Assembly: GCF_000744225.1 (NCBI RefSeq) | Contig: NZ_JQLN01000007.1 | Location: forward strand, 806,001 to 870,000 | Origin: Kitasatospora mediocidica KCTC 9733 | Lineage (GTDB): Bacteria; Actinomycetota; Actinomycetes; Streptomycetales; Streptomycetaceae | DNA length: 64,000 bases | Direction of reading: 5' to 3' | Shown here: in pieces, positions 9,264 to 18,548 of the stretch | Layout of the letters: the number at the start of each line of letters is the position of its first letter | Numbering within the stretch: position 1 is the first letter of the stretch | The notes under the pieces: generated by a model | What the model was told of the DNA's origin: nothing | Databases searched by the model: none | What the model saw: only the letters and a program-made list of their open reading frames with translations | Position numbers and translations under genes: made by a program

Positions 9264-9415
9264 ATGGAAAGAAGGCACGAAAGGGCATTCCGCAAATTCG
9301 GGACGCACATTCTGTGGACGACTACGAAACCTGGCGGTAACTTACTTGCCAGTAGTAGCCGCGGCTCGGCACGCCCCACCCCCACCCTTCCCGTTTCTCT
9401 CCCCCAGGAGGAACC

Positions 9416-10363
9416 GTGCTCAGCCCTGCCCGGAAGCTCGTCCCCGCCCTCTTGGGCACCCTCGCGCTGACCGCGTCACTGGTCGCACTGGCCGCTCCGA
9501 ACGCCGGCGCCGCCGCCCCCGCGAACGTCAACGGCGCGTACGTGGCGCTCGGGGACTCCTACGCGGCCGGCGCCGGCGTGCCCGGCCAGTCGGACGGGCT
9601 CTGCCTTCGTTCGGACCACAACTACGGCCACCTGGTGGCCGCTGCGCTGAACAGCAGCTCGTACACGGACGTCACCTGCTCGGCCGCCAAGATCAAGGAC
9701 ATCACCAGCTCGCAGGTCGACGTCATCCTCAAGGTGAACGACCCGCAGATCGACGCGCTCTCCAGCGGCACCCGGCTGGTGACCCTCGGGATCGGCGGCA
9801 ACGACCTGGGCACCTCGACGCTGGGCATCGGCGACGTGATCGCGACCTGCATCGCGGGCGCCGTGGTGAATCCGTTCGGCACCCCCTGCCACGACGTCTA
9901 CGCCGACGGGCACTGGGTCTGGTCCTGGAGCAGCTTCTCCTGGAGCTGGCAGTACGGCGAGGACACCCTGGTCGACCGGATCGACAGCGCCGCACCCGCG
10001 CTGGCCGCCACCCTCCAGCAGATCCACGCCAAGGCGCCCAACGCCAAGGTGATGCTGGTCGGTTACCCCTCGGTGCTGCCCGCCGACGCCTCCAGCTGCG
10101 CCGGCCGCCAGCCGGTCACCGTCGGCGACGTGGCCTACCTGCACGGCATCCTGGGGCAGTTGAACGGCATGCTGGCCACCACCGCGGCGGCCAACGGCGC
10201 CACCTACGTGGACACCGCCACCCCGACCCAGGGGCACGACGTCTGCTCGGACGACCGCTGGATCGAGGGCGCGCTGCCCGGCTCCCCGGCCGTCCCGTTC
10301 CACCCGAACGCCACCGGCGAGCAGGCCATGGCGAACGCCGTCCTGGCCGCGCTGCACCACTAG
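9416..10363 (+). CDS. Secreted SGNH/GDSL lipase-esterase
   Basis: 315 residues; GTG start with the near-perfect ribosome site AGGAGGAA at 9406-9413. A signal peptide ends near AGA-AAPAN. SGNH blocks are clear: YVALGDSYAAGAG (block I, nucleophile Ser), the glycine block in DVTCSAAK, GIGGNDLG (block III), and HPNATGEQAMA (block V, catalytic His). Six cysteines fit the three disulfides of the secreted Streptomyces lipase family. It acts on ester-linked acyl groups outside the cell; the natural substrate is not evident. Confidence 0.9.
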   Translation: MLSPARKLVPALLGTLALTASLVALAAPNAGAAAPANVNGAYVALGDSYAAGAGVPGQSDGLCLRSDHNYGHLVAAALNSSSYTDVTCSAAKIKDITSSQVDVILKVNDPQIDALSSGTRLVTLGIGGNDLGTSTLGIGDVIATCIAGAVVNPFGTPCHDVYADGHWVWSWSSFSWSWQYGEDTLVDRIDSAAPALAATLQQIHAKAPNAKVMLVGYPSVLPADASSCAGRQPVTVGDVAYLHGILGQLNGMLATTAAANGATYVDTATPTQGHDVCSDDRWIEGALPGSPAVPFHPNATGEQAMANAVLAALHH

Positions 10364-10382
10364 GCGATCGGAACACCGAACT

Positions 10383-10420
10383 CCGGTGGGGCGTGGCCGG
10401 CACTGGCCACGCCCCACCGG
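10383..10420. terminator. Bidirectional terminator between convergent genes
   Basis: A perfect 16-bp stem (10383-10398 with 10405-10420) with a 6-nt loop and a following TCTTT separates the SGNH hydrolase from the convergent nuclease gene. Confidence 0.85.
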
Positions 10421-10434
10421 TCTTTCACCCGACG

Positions 10435-12297
10435 TCAGGGCTTGATCCGCACCACCTGCGGCTCGTGGTCGCTGACCTGGGTCGCGAACTCGCTGTTGAT
10501 GTGCACCACGTCGTACTTGGCCGAGTCGATCGCGGGGCTGACCAGGATGTGGTCCAGCACCTCGGAGTTGCCCTCGTAGTCGTAGGTGTACTGCTGGGTC
10601 TCCGGCAGCTCGTTCACCAGGTCGCGCAGCACGTCGCCCTTGGTGAGCGCGGCCAGCGCGGGCGAGAACTGGAAGTCGTTGTAGTCGCCGAGCGAGACCA
10701 CCTCGGCCTGCGGGTCGGCGGCCAGCAGCTGGGACACGAAGGAGTTCTCGACGTCCGCCTGCTGGATGCGCTGCACCTCGGAGCTGCGGGCCGGCGGCTG
10801 GAAGCGGCTGTCGATGCTCTGGTCGCCGAGCTTGGCGACCAGGTGGTTGGCGATGACGAAGAGCTTCTTGCCGCGGAAGCTGAACTGGCCCACCAGCGGC
10901 TTGCGGCTGGCGGTCCAGGCCGCGTTGGCCGGGTCGATCCGGCCGGGCGAGGCGGTCAGCGCGGTGTCGTCGCCGGTGCCGGTGACGCCGACGGCGGTGG
11001 TGGAGTCGCCGCCGGGGATGTCGGTGAAGCTGATCCGCTGCGGGTTGAACAGGAACACCTGACGGATGTTGCCGCCGGGCTGGCCGCCGTCCTGGCCGTC
11101 CACCGGGTTGATCGAGCGCCACTGGTAGGCCGGGCCGCCGGCCGCCTGGATGGCCGCGACGAGCTTGGCGACCGTCGCACTGGCGTCCACCGTGCCGTCG
11201 TTGGCCGCGCCGCTGTTGTCCTGGATCTCCTCCAGCGCCACCACGTCGGGCGAGCGGAGGTTGGTGACGATGCCCTGGGCCAGGCCGCTGAACTTGGCCG
11301 CCGAGTCGGTGGGCGCCAGGTTCTCGACGTTGTAGGTGGCGATGCTGGCCTGGTCGTCCTTGGCCGGCGGCGCGATCTCACGCTGCAGGCCGTTGTCCTT
11401 GAGCGCGCCCAGCTGGGTGGCGACCAGGGTGTAGCCGCCGAACTGGTTGTAGTCCAGCGGGCCGACGGTGGTGCCGGTCAGCACGTCGCCCACGTTGGCC
11501 TTCGGGAAGGCCTGCTGGGCGAGGGGTATCAGCGACTGGATCTGCAGACGGCCCGAGTTGGGCTCCCGGTACGACTCGTAGAGCGCACCACCGCGCGCGC
11601 TCTTCTGGTCGCCCTTGTCGGTCTCCACCCAGAGCTCGCTGTAGGCGTCGGTGGGGCCGACCACCCGGGTGTCCTTGACCTCGACCCGCATGCCCTGCAG
11701 CGAGGCGTAGAAGTCGAGCGCGTACCGGTCCGGGTGCAGGGTGAGGCCCTCGATGGAACCGCCGTCGCTCGGCGGAGCGTAGCGGCCGGGGACGTCGGCG
11801 CCGCTGATCACCACGGGCGCGGGCAGCGCGTTGCCGGAGGAGACCACCGTGACACCGGGCTTGGTCAGTTCGGTGATGGACTGCGAGCCACCCGCGTAGT
11901 CCGGGTAGTACTGCGAGACCGTGCCGGTGACCAGCACCGAGTCGCCCACCGCCACGGTCGGCGTGGAACCGGTGTAGACGAAGACGCCCTCGCTGGTGGC
12001 GGGGTTGTGGTCCGGGTTCGGGTCCTGGATCCAGAAGCCCTTGGACGAGCCGTAGGTCCGGGTCCCGATGACGATGCCGGGCACGCCCGCGATGGTCTGG
12101 CCGGCGAGCGGCGAGAGCCGGGTGGTCCCGCGGATGTCGTGGATCCGGACCGTCCCGGCCTGGGTGGGCGGCGGGGTCGACGCGGCGACCGCGGCCGGCA
12201 GCGGAGCGAGGACGAGTGCGGCCACGACGGCGCTGAGCGGCACGGCGACGCGCAGCAGCGACTTGCGGGAACGGCGGGGTGCGGCGGGGGTGTTCAC
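10435..12297 (-). CDS. Secreted endonuclease/exonuclease/phosphatase-family nuclease
   Basis: 620 residues from a GTG at 12297 preceded by AAGGAG; a longer frame to 12381 lacks a ribosome site. A signal peptide ends near AVA-AST. Residues to about 280 form the OB-fold-containing N-domain of ExeM/NucH-type extracellular nucleases (VGDSVLVTGTVSQYYPDY). The C-terminal EEP domain shows TYNVENLA, VALEEIQDN, FVIANHLV, SLGDYNDFQ and the final SDHEPQVV, which carry the Asn, Glu, His and Asp of the metal-dependent phosphodiester hydrolase site. It probably scavenges nucleotides from extracellular DNA. Confidence 0.87.
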   Translation of the reverse strand: MNTPAAPRRSRKSLLRVAVPLSAVVAALVLAPLPAAVAASTPPPTQAGTVRIHDIRGTTRLSPLAGQTIAGVPGIVIGTRTYGSSKGFWIQDPNPDHNPATSEGVFVYTGSTPTVAVGDSVLVTGTVSQYYPDYAGGSQSITELTKPGVTVVSSGNALPAPVVISGADVPGRYAPPSDGGSIEGLTLHPDRYALDFYASLQGMRVEVKDTRVVGPTDAYSELWVETDKGDQKSARGGALYESYREPNSGRLQIQSLIPLAQQAFPKANVGDVLTGTTVGPLDYNQFGGYTLVATQLGALKDNGLQREIAPPAKDDQASIATYNVENLAPTDSAAKFSGLAQGIVTNLRSPDVVALEEIQDNSGAANDGTVDASATVAKLVAAIQAAGGPAYQWRSINPVDGQDGGQPGGNIRQVFLFNPQRISFTDIPGGDSTTAVGVTGTGDDTALTASPGRIDPANAAWTASRKPLVGQFSFRGKKLFVIANHLVAKLGDQSIDSRFQPPARSSEVQRIQQADVENSFVSQLLAADPQAEVVSLGDYNDFQFSPALAALTKGDVLRDLVNELPETQQYTYDYEGNSEVLDHILVSPAIDSAKYDVVHINSEFATQVSDHEPQVVRIKP

Positions 12298-12406
12298 CGG
12301 GACGGGGCTCCTTCGCGGGTCAGCGGACGCCGAAGTGCACCCGCGGGAATCGGCGGCCCGCGGGTGCATCGGCGCGCTCAAGATACGCGCGTAGAAAATG
12401 ACGGGA

Positions 12407-12430
12407 CAAGAGTGCGTCGGTTAACTCTTG
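12407..12430. promoter_or_regulatory. Inverted repeat upstream of the secreted nuclease gene
   Basis: CAAGAGT (12407-12413) and ACTCTTG (12424-12430) form a perfect 7-bp dyad with a 10-base spacer, about 110 bases upstream of the nuclease start in the gap after the nickel transporter. It may be an operator or a weak terminator for the transporter gene. Confidence 0.35.
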
Positions 12431-12473
12431 ATCCGTCGTCAGCCCCGTCCGGCCGCCGCCGCCCGGCCGCCGG

Positions 12474-13628
12474 TCACTCCGCGTCGGCCTCCACCAGCGC
12501 CGATGCCGGCTGCGACTCGGCTGCCCGCAGGCCGGCCGACCACTTCTGCTCGACCTTGCCGAACTTCCAGAACGCCAGCGCCCCCAGCCAGGTCACCACG
12601 AAGAGCACCACGATCGCGTAGCCGACCAGGTTGAGGTCCAGCGCGCCGATCCAGCCGATCGGTCCGCTGGTGATGCCGTACTGGTCGGCGAGCAGCCCGA
12701 CCAGCTCGATCACCCCGATCACCAGCGCCACCAGCACCGACAGGCCGGTCACCGTGAGGTTGTAGTAGATCTTGCGGACCGGCTTGGAGAACGCCCACTC
12801 GTAGGCGAAGTTCATGAACGAGCCGTCGATGGTGTCCAGCAGGCTCATCCCGGCCGCGAAGAGCACCGGCAGCACCAGCAGCGCGTACCAGGGCAGCGAG
12901 AAGGCCGCCGCGCCGCCGGCCAGCACCAGCAGCGAGACCTCGGTGGCGGTGTCGAAGCCGAGGCCGAAGAGCAGGCCGACCGGGTACATGTGCCAGGACT
13001 TGGTGACCGCCCGGGTGACCCGGCCCAGGATCCGGTTGAGGAAGCCGCGCTTGTCCAACTGGCGCTCCAGCTCGGCCTCGTCGAACTCTCCGGTGCGCAT
13101 GGTGCGGAAGACCTTCAGGATGCCGTTGAAGGCGCCCAGGTTGACCAGGCCGATCAGCAGCAGGAAGACGCCCGACACCGAGGTGCCGATCAGGCTGGTG
13201 GTGCGGTGCAGCGAGGAGTCGTCCGACTCGACCGCGCCGGCCAGCGAGCGGATGCCGAAGGCCAGCAGCGCGCAGAGCCCGAAGACGATGGACGAGTGGC
13301 CGAGCGAGAACCAGAAGCCCACCGAGAGCGGCCGCTTGCCCTGGCCCATCAGCTTGCGGGTGGTGTTGTCGATGGCCGCGATGTGGTCGGCGTCGAAGGC
13401 GTGCCGCATGCCCAGCGTGTAGGCGGTCAGGCCCATTCCCGCGCCGAAGACCTGACTGCCCATCGCGTAGTGCTTGGGGGCGATCACCGCGAGCAGGGTG
13501 ACCCAGCCGACCACGTGCAGCGCCAGGACGAAGGCGCCCATGCCGGCCAGCCGGACCCACTCCTCACGGGTGAGCCGGGCGGTCCACCGGGTGGGTGCGG
13601 CGGTGGATACGGACGGCGCGCTGCTCAT
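12474..13628 (-). CDS. NicO/HoxN-family nickel (or cobalt) permease
   Basis: 384 residues with about eight hydrophobic segments. The family signature is complete: RHAFDADHIAAIDNTTR in the second segment and SLGHSSIVF, FDTATEVSLL and later segments. It imports Ni(II), possibly Co(II), across the membrane. The ATG at 13628 has AGAAGAGG upstream. A CTGCA-N7-TGCAG dyad in its upstream region is a possible metal-regulator site. The window also encodes a nickel-type urease 14 kb away, but there is no direct linkage. Confidence 0.88.
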   Translation of the reverse strand: MSSAPSVSTAAPTRWTARLTREEWVRLAGMGAFVLALHVVGWVTLLAVIAPKHYAMGSQVFGAGMGLTAYTLGMRHAFDADHIAAIDNTTRKLMGQGKRPLSVGFWFSLGHSSIVFGLCALLAFGIRSLAGAVESDDSSLHRTTSLIGTSVSGVFLLLIGLVNLGAFNGILKVFRTMRTGEFDEAELERQLDKRGFLNRILGRVTRAVTKSWHMYPVGLLFGLGFDTATEVSLLVLAGGAAAFSLPWYALLVLPVLFAAGMSLLDTIDGSFMNFAYEWAFSKPVRKIYYNLTVTGLSVLVALVIGVIELVGLLADQYGITSGPIGWIGALDLNLVGYAIVVLFVVTWLGALAFWKFGKVEQKWSAGLRAAESQPASALVEADAE

Positions 13629-13697
13629 CGGCGGCGACCTCTTCTCGGGACGGGCGGGATCTGGAACCGGATCATCCTTGCCCCTCAGGGCAGGCAA

Positions 13698-13714
13698 CTG
13701 CAAATGATGTGCAG
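13698..13714. promoter_or_regulatory. Candidate metal-responsive operator (CTGCA-N7-TGCAG)
   Basis: A perfect dyad lies 70 bases upstream of the nickel permease start and 129 bases upstream of the divergent S15-family gene. On the permease strand it reads ...TTTGCAGTTGCC..., reminiscent of TTGC-containing Nur (nickel Fur-family) boxes in Streptomyces. The match is partial. Confidence 0.35.
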
Positions 13715-13842
13715 ATAGTCGCACGATGCGTTCATCCGATCCAGACCGCCCGGACCACGGTTCGCCATGGAATCGACGGAAACGTCCACTATTGTCCGGA
13801 CCTCAGGACCCGTGCACCCCCGTCACAGTTCCGGAGGCCCGC

Positions 13843-15891
13843 GTGCAGCATCCGAGCTCGTACCCCTACCAGGTCGCCCGCGAGGACCTGCGGATCCCCC
13901 TGCCGGACGGCACCGAACTGGCCGCGCGGATCTGGCGGCCCGTCACCGACGTCCCGGTCCCGGTCCTGCTGGAGTACCTGGCGGACCGGCTGAGCGACTC
14001 GACGGCGCAGCGCGACGCCCAGCGCCACCCCTGGTACGCCGGGCACGGCTACGCGAGCGTGCGGGTCGACGCGCGCGGCCACGGCAACTCGGGCGGGCTG
14101 CCCGCCGCGGGGTCCGGCCCACGCTCGGGTACGCGTTCCGGCACGCCGTCCGCCGCCCAGGAGCAGGCGGACGGCGTGGCGGTGCTCGGGTGGCTGACCG
14201 CGCAGAGCTGGTGCAACGGGCGCGCGGGCCTGTTCGGGATCGGCCCGGGCGGCGCCGGCAGCCTGCGGATCGCCGCGCTGGCCCCGGCGGCGGTCCAGGC
14301 GGTGGTGGTGGTCTGCCCGGACGACGACCTCCCCGGCCCGGGCGGACCCGACCTGCCCGCCCGCGCGGCCGCCCTGCTCGCGGCCGTCGCGAGCCCGCCG
14401 GACCCCGGATACGTCGGCGACGACTGGCGGCGCGGCTGGCTGGAGCGGCTGGCGGCGGTCGAGCCGGTCCTGCCGCACGCCCTGTCCCAGCTGAATCAGC
14501 AGCACCCGCACCGGCACCCCGGCGGCGTCGGCGCGGACCACGACGCGGTCGAGGCTGCCGTGCTGGCCGTCGGCGGCTGGGCCGACCCGGCCCGGGACAC
14601 CGTGCTGCGCCTGGTCGCCGGACTGAAGGCACCGGTGCGCGGGCTGATCGGCCCGTGGGCGCGCCAGTACCCGGACGCCGGCCTGCCGCCCGGCCCGGCG
14701 ATCGGCTTCCTCCAGGAGACGCTGCGCTGGTGGGACCACTGGCTCAAGGGGATCGACACCGGTGTGCTGCGCGAGCCCGCACTGCGCTCCTGGATGAACT
14801 GCTCGGTGCCGCCCGCCACCGGCTACGCCAACCGGCCGGGCCGCTGGATCGGCGAGGACGACTGGCCCTCGCCGGACGTCCGGGAGATCCACTACGGCCT
14901 GGCGGACAGCCTGCGCACCGCCGGCACGCCGTCCGACGAGCGCTTCGTGGAGGTGCGTTCGCCCCAGCACACCGGCATCGACGCCGGGCGCCCGCGCCCG
15001 CTCGGCCACCCCGCCGACCTGCCGCCCGACCAGCGCGAGGAGGACGGCCGTTCGGTCTGCTTCGACGCCGCGCCGCTGCCCGAGCGGCTGGAGCTGCTCG
15101 GCCACGTCGGCGTCCGGCTGCGGCTGCGCAGCGACGCGCCGCGCGGCCAGGTGGCCGCCCGGCTCTGCGACGTCGCGCCCGACGGGTCCTCCACCCTGGT
15201 CACCCGCGGGATCCTGGACCTCGCCGCCCGGCACGGCCGCGACCGGGCGGTGCCGTGGACGCCGGGCGACGTCGAGGACGTCGCGTTCGAGCTGGCCGCC
15301 ATCGCGCACGCCTTCCCGCCCGGGCACCGGATCCGGCTGGCGCTCTCCTCCGCGTACTGGCCGTGGGCGTGGCCGCAGCCGGGGACCTCCGGCTTCGGCG
15401 TGGACCCCGGCAACAGCGTCCTGACGCTGCCCGTGCGCGGGCCGGCCGCCGACACCGGCCGGCCCGCGATCACCTTCGACGAGCCCGAGCAGGCCGCGCC
15501 GCCGCCTCCGCCGCCCGTGCACCACGGCGGACCGGACGGCGCGGCGCGGGCCGGCCACCTGGTCGTGCGGGACGTCGCGGCCGGCGTCTGGCGCGTGGAG
15601 ATCGACCCGGAACCGGAGCCGGTGCACAGCCACCCCGGCGGCCTGGTCCGCACCGAGCAGGCCCGCGAGACGTACCGGATCCAGCAGGACGACCCGCTCA
15701 GCGCCGTGGCCCGGGCCGAGCGCACCGTCCGCTTCCAGCGCCCGGACCAGGGCTGGGACGTCACCGTCCGGACCAGCAGCGAACTCGCCTGCGAGGCGGG
15801 CCACTTCACCGCCGTCAGCCGGCTGACGGCCTGGGAGGGCGGCGCTGTGCTGCTCGAACGCGACTGGGAGCACCGGGCCCCTCGGCCCTAA
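13843..15891 (+). CDS. S15 (CocE/NonD)-family protein with missing catalytic Ser and His
   Basis: 682 residues from a GTG at 13843 with GGAGG five bases upstream; the open frame to 13726 is probably untranslated. The alpha/beta-hydrolase core is clear (VRVDARGHGNSGG, WLTAQSWCNGRAGLFGI, VGGWADPARD, IGFLQETLRWWDHWLKGID), as is the C-terminal jelly roll (AHAFPPGHRIRLALSSAYWP). The nucleophile elbow, normally G-I-S-x-G-G, reads GIGPGG here, and the usual GPW(A/S/G)H is GPWARQ, so Ser and His are gone while the Asp in GGWAD remains. It is unlikely to be a classical X-Pro peptidase or esterase. No signal peptide, so cytoplasmic. Confidence 0.85.
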   Translation: MQHPSSYPYQVAREDLRIPLPDGTELAARIWRPVTDVPVPVLLEYLADRLSDSTAQRDAQRHPWYAGHGYASVRVDARGHGNSGGLPAAGSGPRSGTRSGTPSAAQEQADGVAVLGWLTAQSWCNGRAGLFGIGPGGAGSLRIAALAPAAVQAVVVVCPDDDLPGPGGPDLPARAAALLAAVASPPDPGYVGDDWRRGWLERLAAVEPVLPHALSQLNQQHPHRHPGGVGADHDAVEAAVLAVGGWADPARDTVLRLVAGLKAPVRGLIGPWARQYPDAGLPPGPAIGFLQETLRWWDHWLKGIDTGVLREPALRSWMNCSVPPATGYANRPGRWIGEDDWPSPDVREIHYGLADSLRTAGTPSDERFVEVRSPQHTGIDAGRPRPLGHPADLPPDQREEDGRSVCFDAAPLPERLELLGHVGVRLRLRSDAPRGQVAARLCDVAPDGSSTLVTRGILDLAARHGRDRAVPWTPGDVEDVAFELAAIAHAFPPGHRIRLALSSAYWPWAWPQPGTSGFGVDPGNSVLTLPVRGPAADTGRPAITFDEPEQAAPPPPPPVHHGGPDGAARAGHLVVRDVAAGVWRVEIDPEPEPVHSHPGGLVRTEQARETYRIQQDDPLSAVARAERTVRFQRPDQGWDVTVRTSSELACEAGHFTAVSRLTAWEGGAVLLERDWEHRAPRP

Positions 15892-15892
15892 G

Positions 15893-15926
15893 CCGTGCCC
15901 GCTGCCCGCTGCCCGCTACGGCACGG
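15893..15926. terminator. Short hairpin between convergent genes
   Basis: CCGTGCC (15893-15899) pairs with GGCACGG (15920-15926) around three tandem GCCCGCT heptamers; the right arm enters the end of the convergent lipoprotein gene. It may act as a weak bidirectional terminator. Confidence 0.4.
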
Positions 15927-16896
15927 GGAAGGAGCCCTCCGGGACGTCCGTGGTGCTCGCGTTGCCACCCGCCACCGGCTGGAGGGTGAGCTTCCAGGTC
16001 GAGTAGGTGGTGTCGGTGGTGTTGAAGTTCAGACCGTCGTCGAACTTGGTGAACGCGCAGCTCTGGGTGAACCGCTTGCTCGCCGCGTCCCAGTCGAAGC
16101 CGCCCGCGAAGTAGACGTCGTACTGACCGTCCCGGATGCCGGAGACCTTCGCCGTCTGCCCCTTCACCACGTAGAAGGAGTACGCGGCGTCGGTGCCGTG
16201 GGTGAGCGTGAGCACGGCGTCCGCGTCGCCGCCGTTCTCCACCGTGAGCACGCCCAGGCCGTCCCGCTCGCCCTCACGCACATAGCTGCCGTTGTCCAGC
16301 GCCCGGTGCTGGAGCGCTCCGGTCTGCGGGACGGTGAGGGTGGCCGGGTAGCCGGCCGTGGAGAGGGCCGCCAGCGCCGCCGGGACGTCCTTGAACCCCT
16401 GCGACTGGCCCGCCTCGGCGAGGGCGGAGGAGGTCGCGCAGACCTTGTCGTCGGTGATGTCGGTCTGCACCTGGCCGAGGTCGGTGGCCAGCTGGTCCAG
16501 GCCCACGTAGAGCTGGCGGTGCGCGTCGGCCACCGCGAGCGGCGCGTCGGCCTGCTGCAGGCCGGTGGCGGCGGCGGACGCCGCGCTCTGCGAGTCGCTC
16601 AGCGCACCGGCCAGGGCGTCCAGGCTGCCCGCGGCGCCGATCTCGGCCAGCGCGGTGTTCACCGGGGTGACCAGCTGCGTCAGCGTCGTCCCGTACGGCA
16701 CCTCGGTCGGGCTCGGCGACGGCGCCGGCTGCGCGCTGCGCACCGTCGCGCTCCCGGGCACCTGGGGCGGGTGGTAGCCGGGCGGCCCGGAGCCGCAGCC
16801 GGACACCAGCAGCACGGCGCCCACCAGGGCGGCCGCCGAGCGCAGCGCGGTTCGGCCGGTACGCGTGGAGTCGAACGAACCGCCAAAACCGTGCAA
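15916..16896 (-). CDS. Lipoprotein of unknown function
   Basis: 326 residues if translation starts at the TTG at 16896, which has a GGGGGG run six bases upstream; no ATG or GTG gives a sensible signal peptide. The lipobox is LLVSGCGSG. After a Pro/Ser linker comes an Ala-rich helical region (residues ~60-190) that resembles four-helix sensor or binding domains, then a beta-rich C-terminal domain (GVLTVENGGDADAVLTL to VYFAGGFDWD). No family is recognised. It is convergent with the S15-family gene and divergent from the esterase gene. Confidence 0.75.
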   Translation of the reverse strand: MHGFGGSFDSTRTGRTALRSAAALVGAVLLVSGCGSGPPGYHPPQVPGSATVRSAQPAPSPSPTEVPYGTTLTQLVTPVNTALAEIGAAGSLDALAGALSDSQSAASAAATGLQQADAPLAVADAHRQLYVGLDQLATDLGQVQTDITDDKVCATSSALAEAGQSQGFKDVPAALAALSTAGYPATLTVPQTGALQHRALDNGSYVREGERDGLGVLTVENGGDADAVLTLTHGTDAAYSFYVVKGQTAKVSGIRDGQYDVYFAGGFDWDAASKRFTQSCAFTKFDDGLNFNTTDTTYSTWKLTLQPVAGGNASTTDVPEGSFPVP

Positions 16897-17054
16897 GACA
16901 AGCCCCCCAGGCCTCGCTGGCGCGTGCAGCGCCAGGGTCCCGCAGCCCGCCCACCCGGTCAACGGGCGTGCGGGGGCTCGCCCCAGCGCGCGGGGGGCGC
17001 AGGGACGTCGGGCCCACCGGGAGGGGAGATGAGAAAGTCCTTTAGGATCGGCCA

Positions 17055-18173
17055 ATGCTCGCGCTGACCGGTTTTCCGCTCCAGATCGTGGCCAGTCTGC
17101 TGGCCGTCGCCGCCTTCGTGGCCACCATGTGGCTCTGGCCCAGGTTCGGCAGCAAGTCCTGGAAGGCCGTACTGGGGCGGATCGGCGCGTTCTTCGCCAC
17201 CCAGCTGATGGTGATCGTCGCGATGGCGCTGATCGCCAACTCCTACTTCGGCTTCTACTCGACCTGGACCGACCTGCTCGGCACCGCCGGCGGCAACGGC
17301 ACCGTGGTCGACCACAACCCGAGCCACGCCATCTCGGTCACCGGCACGCAGAAGGTCTACTCCGCGCAGGGCTCGGCCGAGGACCGCTCCGGGCTGATCC
17401 AGCAGGTCGAGGTGGCCGGAGCGCGCTCCGGGCTGCGCAGCGACGCGTTCGTCTACCTCCCGCCGCAGTACTTCCAGCCCGACTACGCCAAGCACCGCTT
17501 CCCGATGGCCCTGGTGCTCTCCGGCTACCCGGGCACCGCCGAGAAGCTGATCTCGCTGATGCAGTGGCCGACCACCACGCTGGAGGCGATCAACACCAAG
17601 CAGTTGCAGCCCACCATCCTGGTGATGATGCGCCCCTCCCCGATCGCCAACCGGGACACCGAGTGCATGGACGTCCCCGGCGGCCCGCAGGTGGAGACCT
17701 TCTTCACCGACGACCTGCCGAAGGCGATGTCCAGCGGCTACCGGATCGCCCCGCAGGCCTCGGCGCACGCCGCGATGGGCGACTCGACGGGCGGCTACTG
17801 CGCGCTGAAGTTCGCGCTGCGCAAGCCGGACGCCTACGGCGCGGCGGTGGCGCTCTCCGCCGACTACGCGGTCTCCAACGACCCGACCACCGGCGACCTG
17901 TTCGGCGGCAGCGAGCAGCTGAAGCAGGAGAACGACCTGCTCTGGCGGCTGCGCACGCAGCCCGCGGCGCCGGTCTCGCTGCTGCTGGCCACCAGCTACA
18001 ACGAGGACAACTACCAGGCCACCCAGAACATGGTGGCCGCCTTCAAGGCGCCGACCAAGCTCTCCACCATCACGCTGAACAGCGGCGGCCACAACTTCCA
18101 CACCTGGAACCGGGAGATCCCGCCCGCGCTGGCCTGGCTGAACCGCCAGCTGGTGGTGCCGCAGAGCGCCTGA
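17055..18173 (+). CDS. Membrane-anchored alpha/beta-hydrolase esterase (antigen 85/EstD-like)
   Basis: 372 residues. Two N-terminal membrane segments (residues ~3-25 and ~40-65) tether an extracytoplasmic hydrolase. The nucleophile elbow is AMGDSTGGY near residue 240, and the catalytic His is in GGHNFHTW near the end. This matches the putative esterase (PF00756) fold used by mycolyltransferases and acyl-ester hydrolases. A TTTAGGAT element ends just 6 bases before the ATG, which fits either a ribosome site or a -10 box of a leaderless message. Confidence 0.85.
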   Translation: MLALTGFPLQIVASLLAVAAFVATMWLWPRFGSKSWKAVLGRIGAFFATQLMVIVAMALIANSYFGFYSTWTDLLGTAGGNGTVVDHNPSHAISVTGTQKVYSAQGSAEDRSGLIQQVEVAGARSGLRSDAFVYLPPQYFQPDYAKHRFPMALVLSGYPGTAEKLISLMQWPTTTLEAINTKQLQPTILVMMRPSPIANRDTECMDVPGGPQVETFFTDDLPKAMSSGYRIAPQASAHAAMGDSTGGYCALKFALRKPDAYGAAVALSADYAVSNDPTTGDLFGGSEQLKQENDLLWRLRTQPAAPVSLLLATSYNEDNYQATQNMVAAFKAPTKLSTITLNSGGHNFHTWNREIPPALAWLNRQLVVPQSA

Positions 18174-18249
18174 CCGGCCGCTCCAGATGTGAAGTCGGCC
18201 GTTCTCCGTGATGCTGGAGGGGTCCGGTATCCGTTAGGAGGACCCACCA

Positions 18250-18435
18250 ATGTCCATGCTCGACAAGCTCAAAGGCATGCTCAAGGGCCACGAGGACATG
18301 GCCAGCAAGGGAGTCGACAAGGCCGGTGACGCCTTCGACGCGAAGACCGGGAGCAAGTACGAGGGCCAGGTCGACTCGGCTCAGCAGAAGATGAAGGACC
18401 AGCTCGGCAACCAGCCGCCCACCGACGGCCAGTAG
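18250..18435 (+). CDS. Small antitoxin-like protein (Rv0909/MT0933 type)
   Basis: 61 residues, highly charged, helical: MLDKLKGMLKGHEDMASKG, then DKAGDAFDAKTGSKYEGQVD. This is the pattern of the actinobacterial small proteins annotated as antitoxin (MT0933-like) or CsbD-like stress proteins. A strong AGGAGG precedes the ATG. No toxin gene is adjacent, so the antitoxin label is doubtful; a stress-protein role is as likely. Confidence 0.75.
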   Translation: MSMLDKLKGMLKGHEDMASKGVDKAGDAFDAKTGSKYEGQVDSAQQKMKDQLGNQPPTDGQ

Positions 18436-18444
18436 CCGACGACA

Positions 18445-18481
18445 GCCGAAGGGGCGGGCCACTGCGGCCCGCCCCTTCGGC
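18445..18481. terminator. Strong terminator hairpin
   Basis: A perfect 16-bp stem (18445-18460 with 18466-18481) and 5-nt loop follow the small antitoxin-like gene by 10 bases and lie between it and the convergent moaA. Confidence 0.85.
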
Positions 18482-18548
18482 GCTCGCGCGTCAGACCGCC
18501 GGCGCAGCCCGCCGACCACCCGCCGACCACTCGCCGACCGCGCGCCCG

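Noticed and set aside
13789..15873. Long minus-strand frame opposite the S15-family gene
   Set aside because: Antisense shadow of a well-supported gene.
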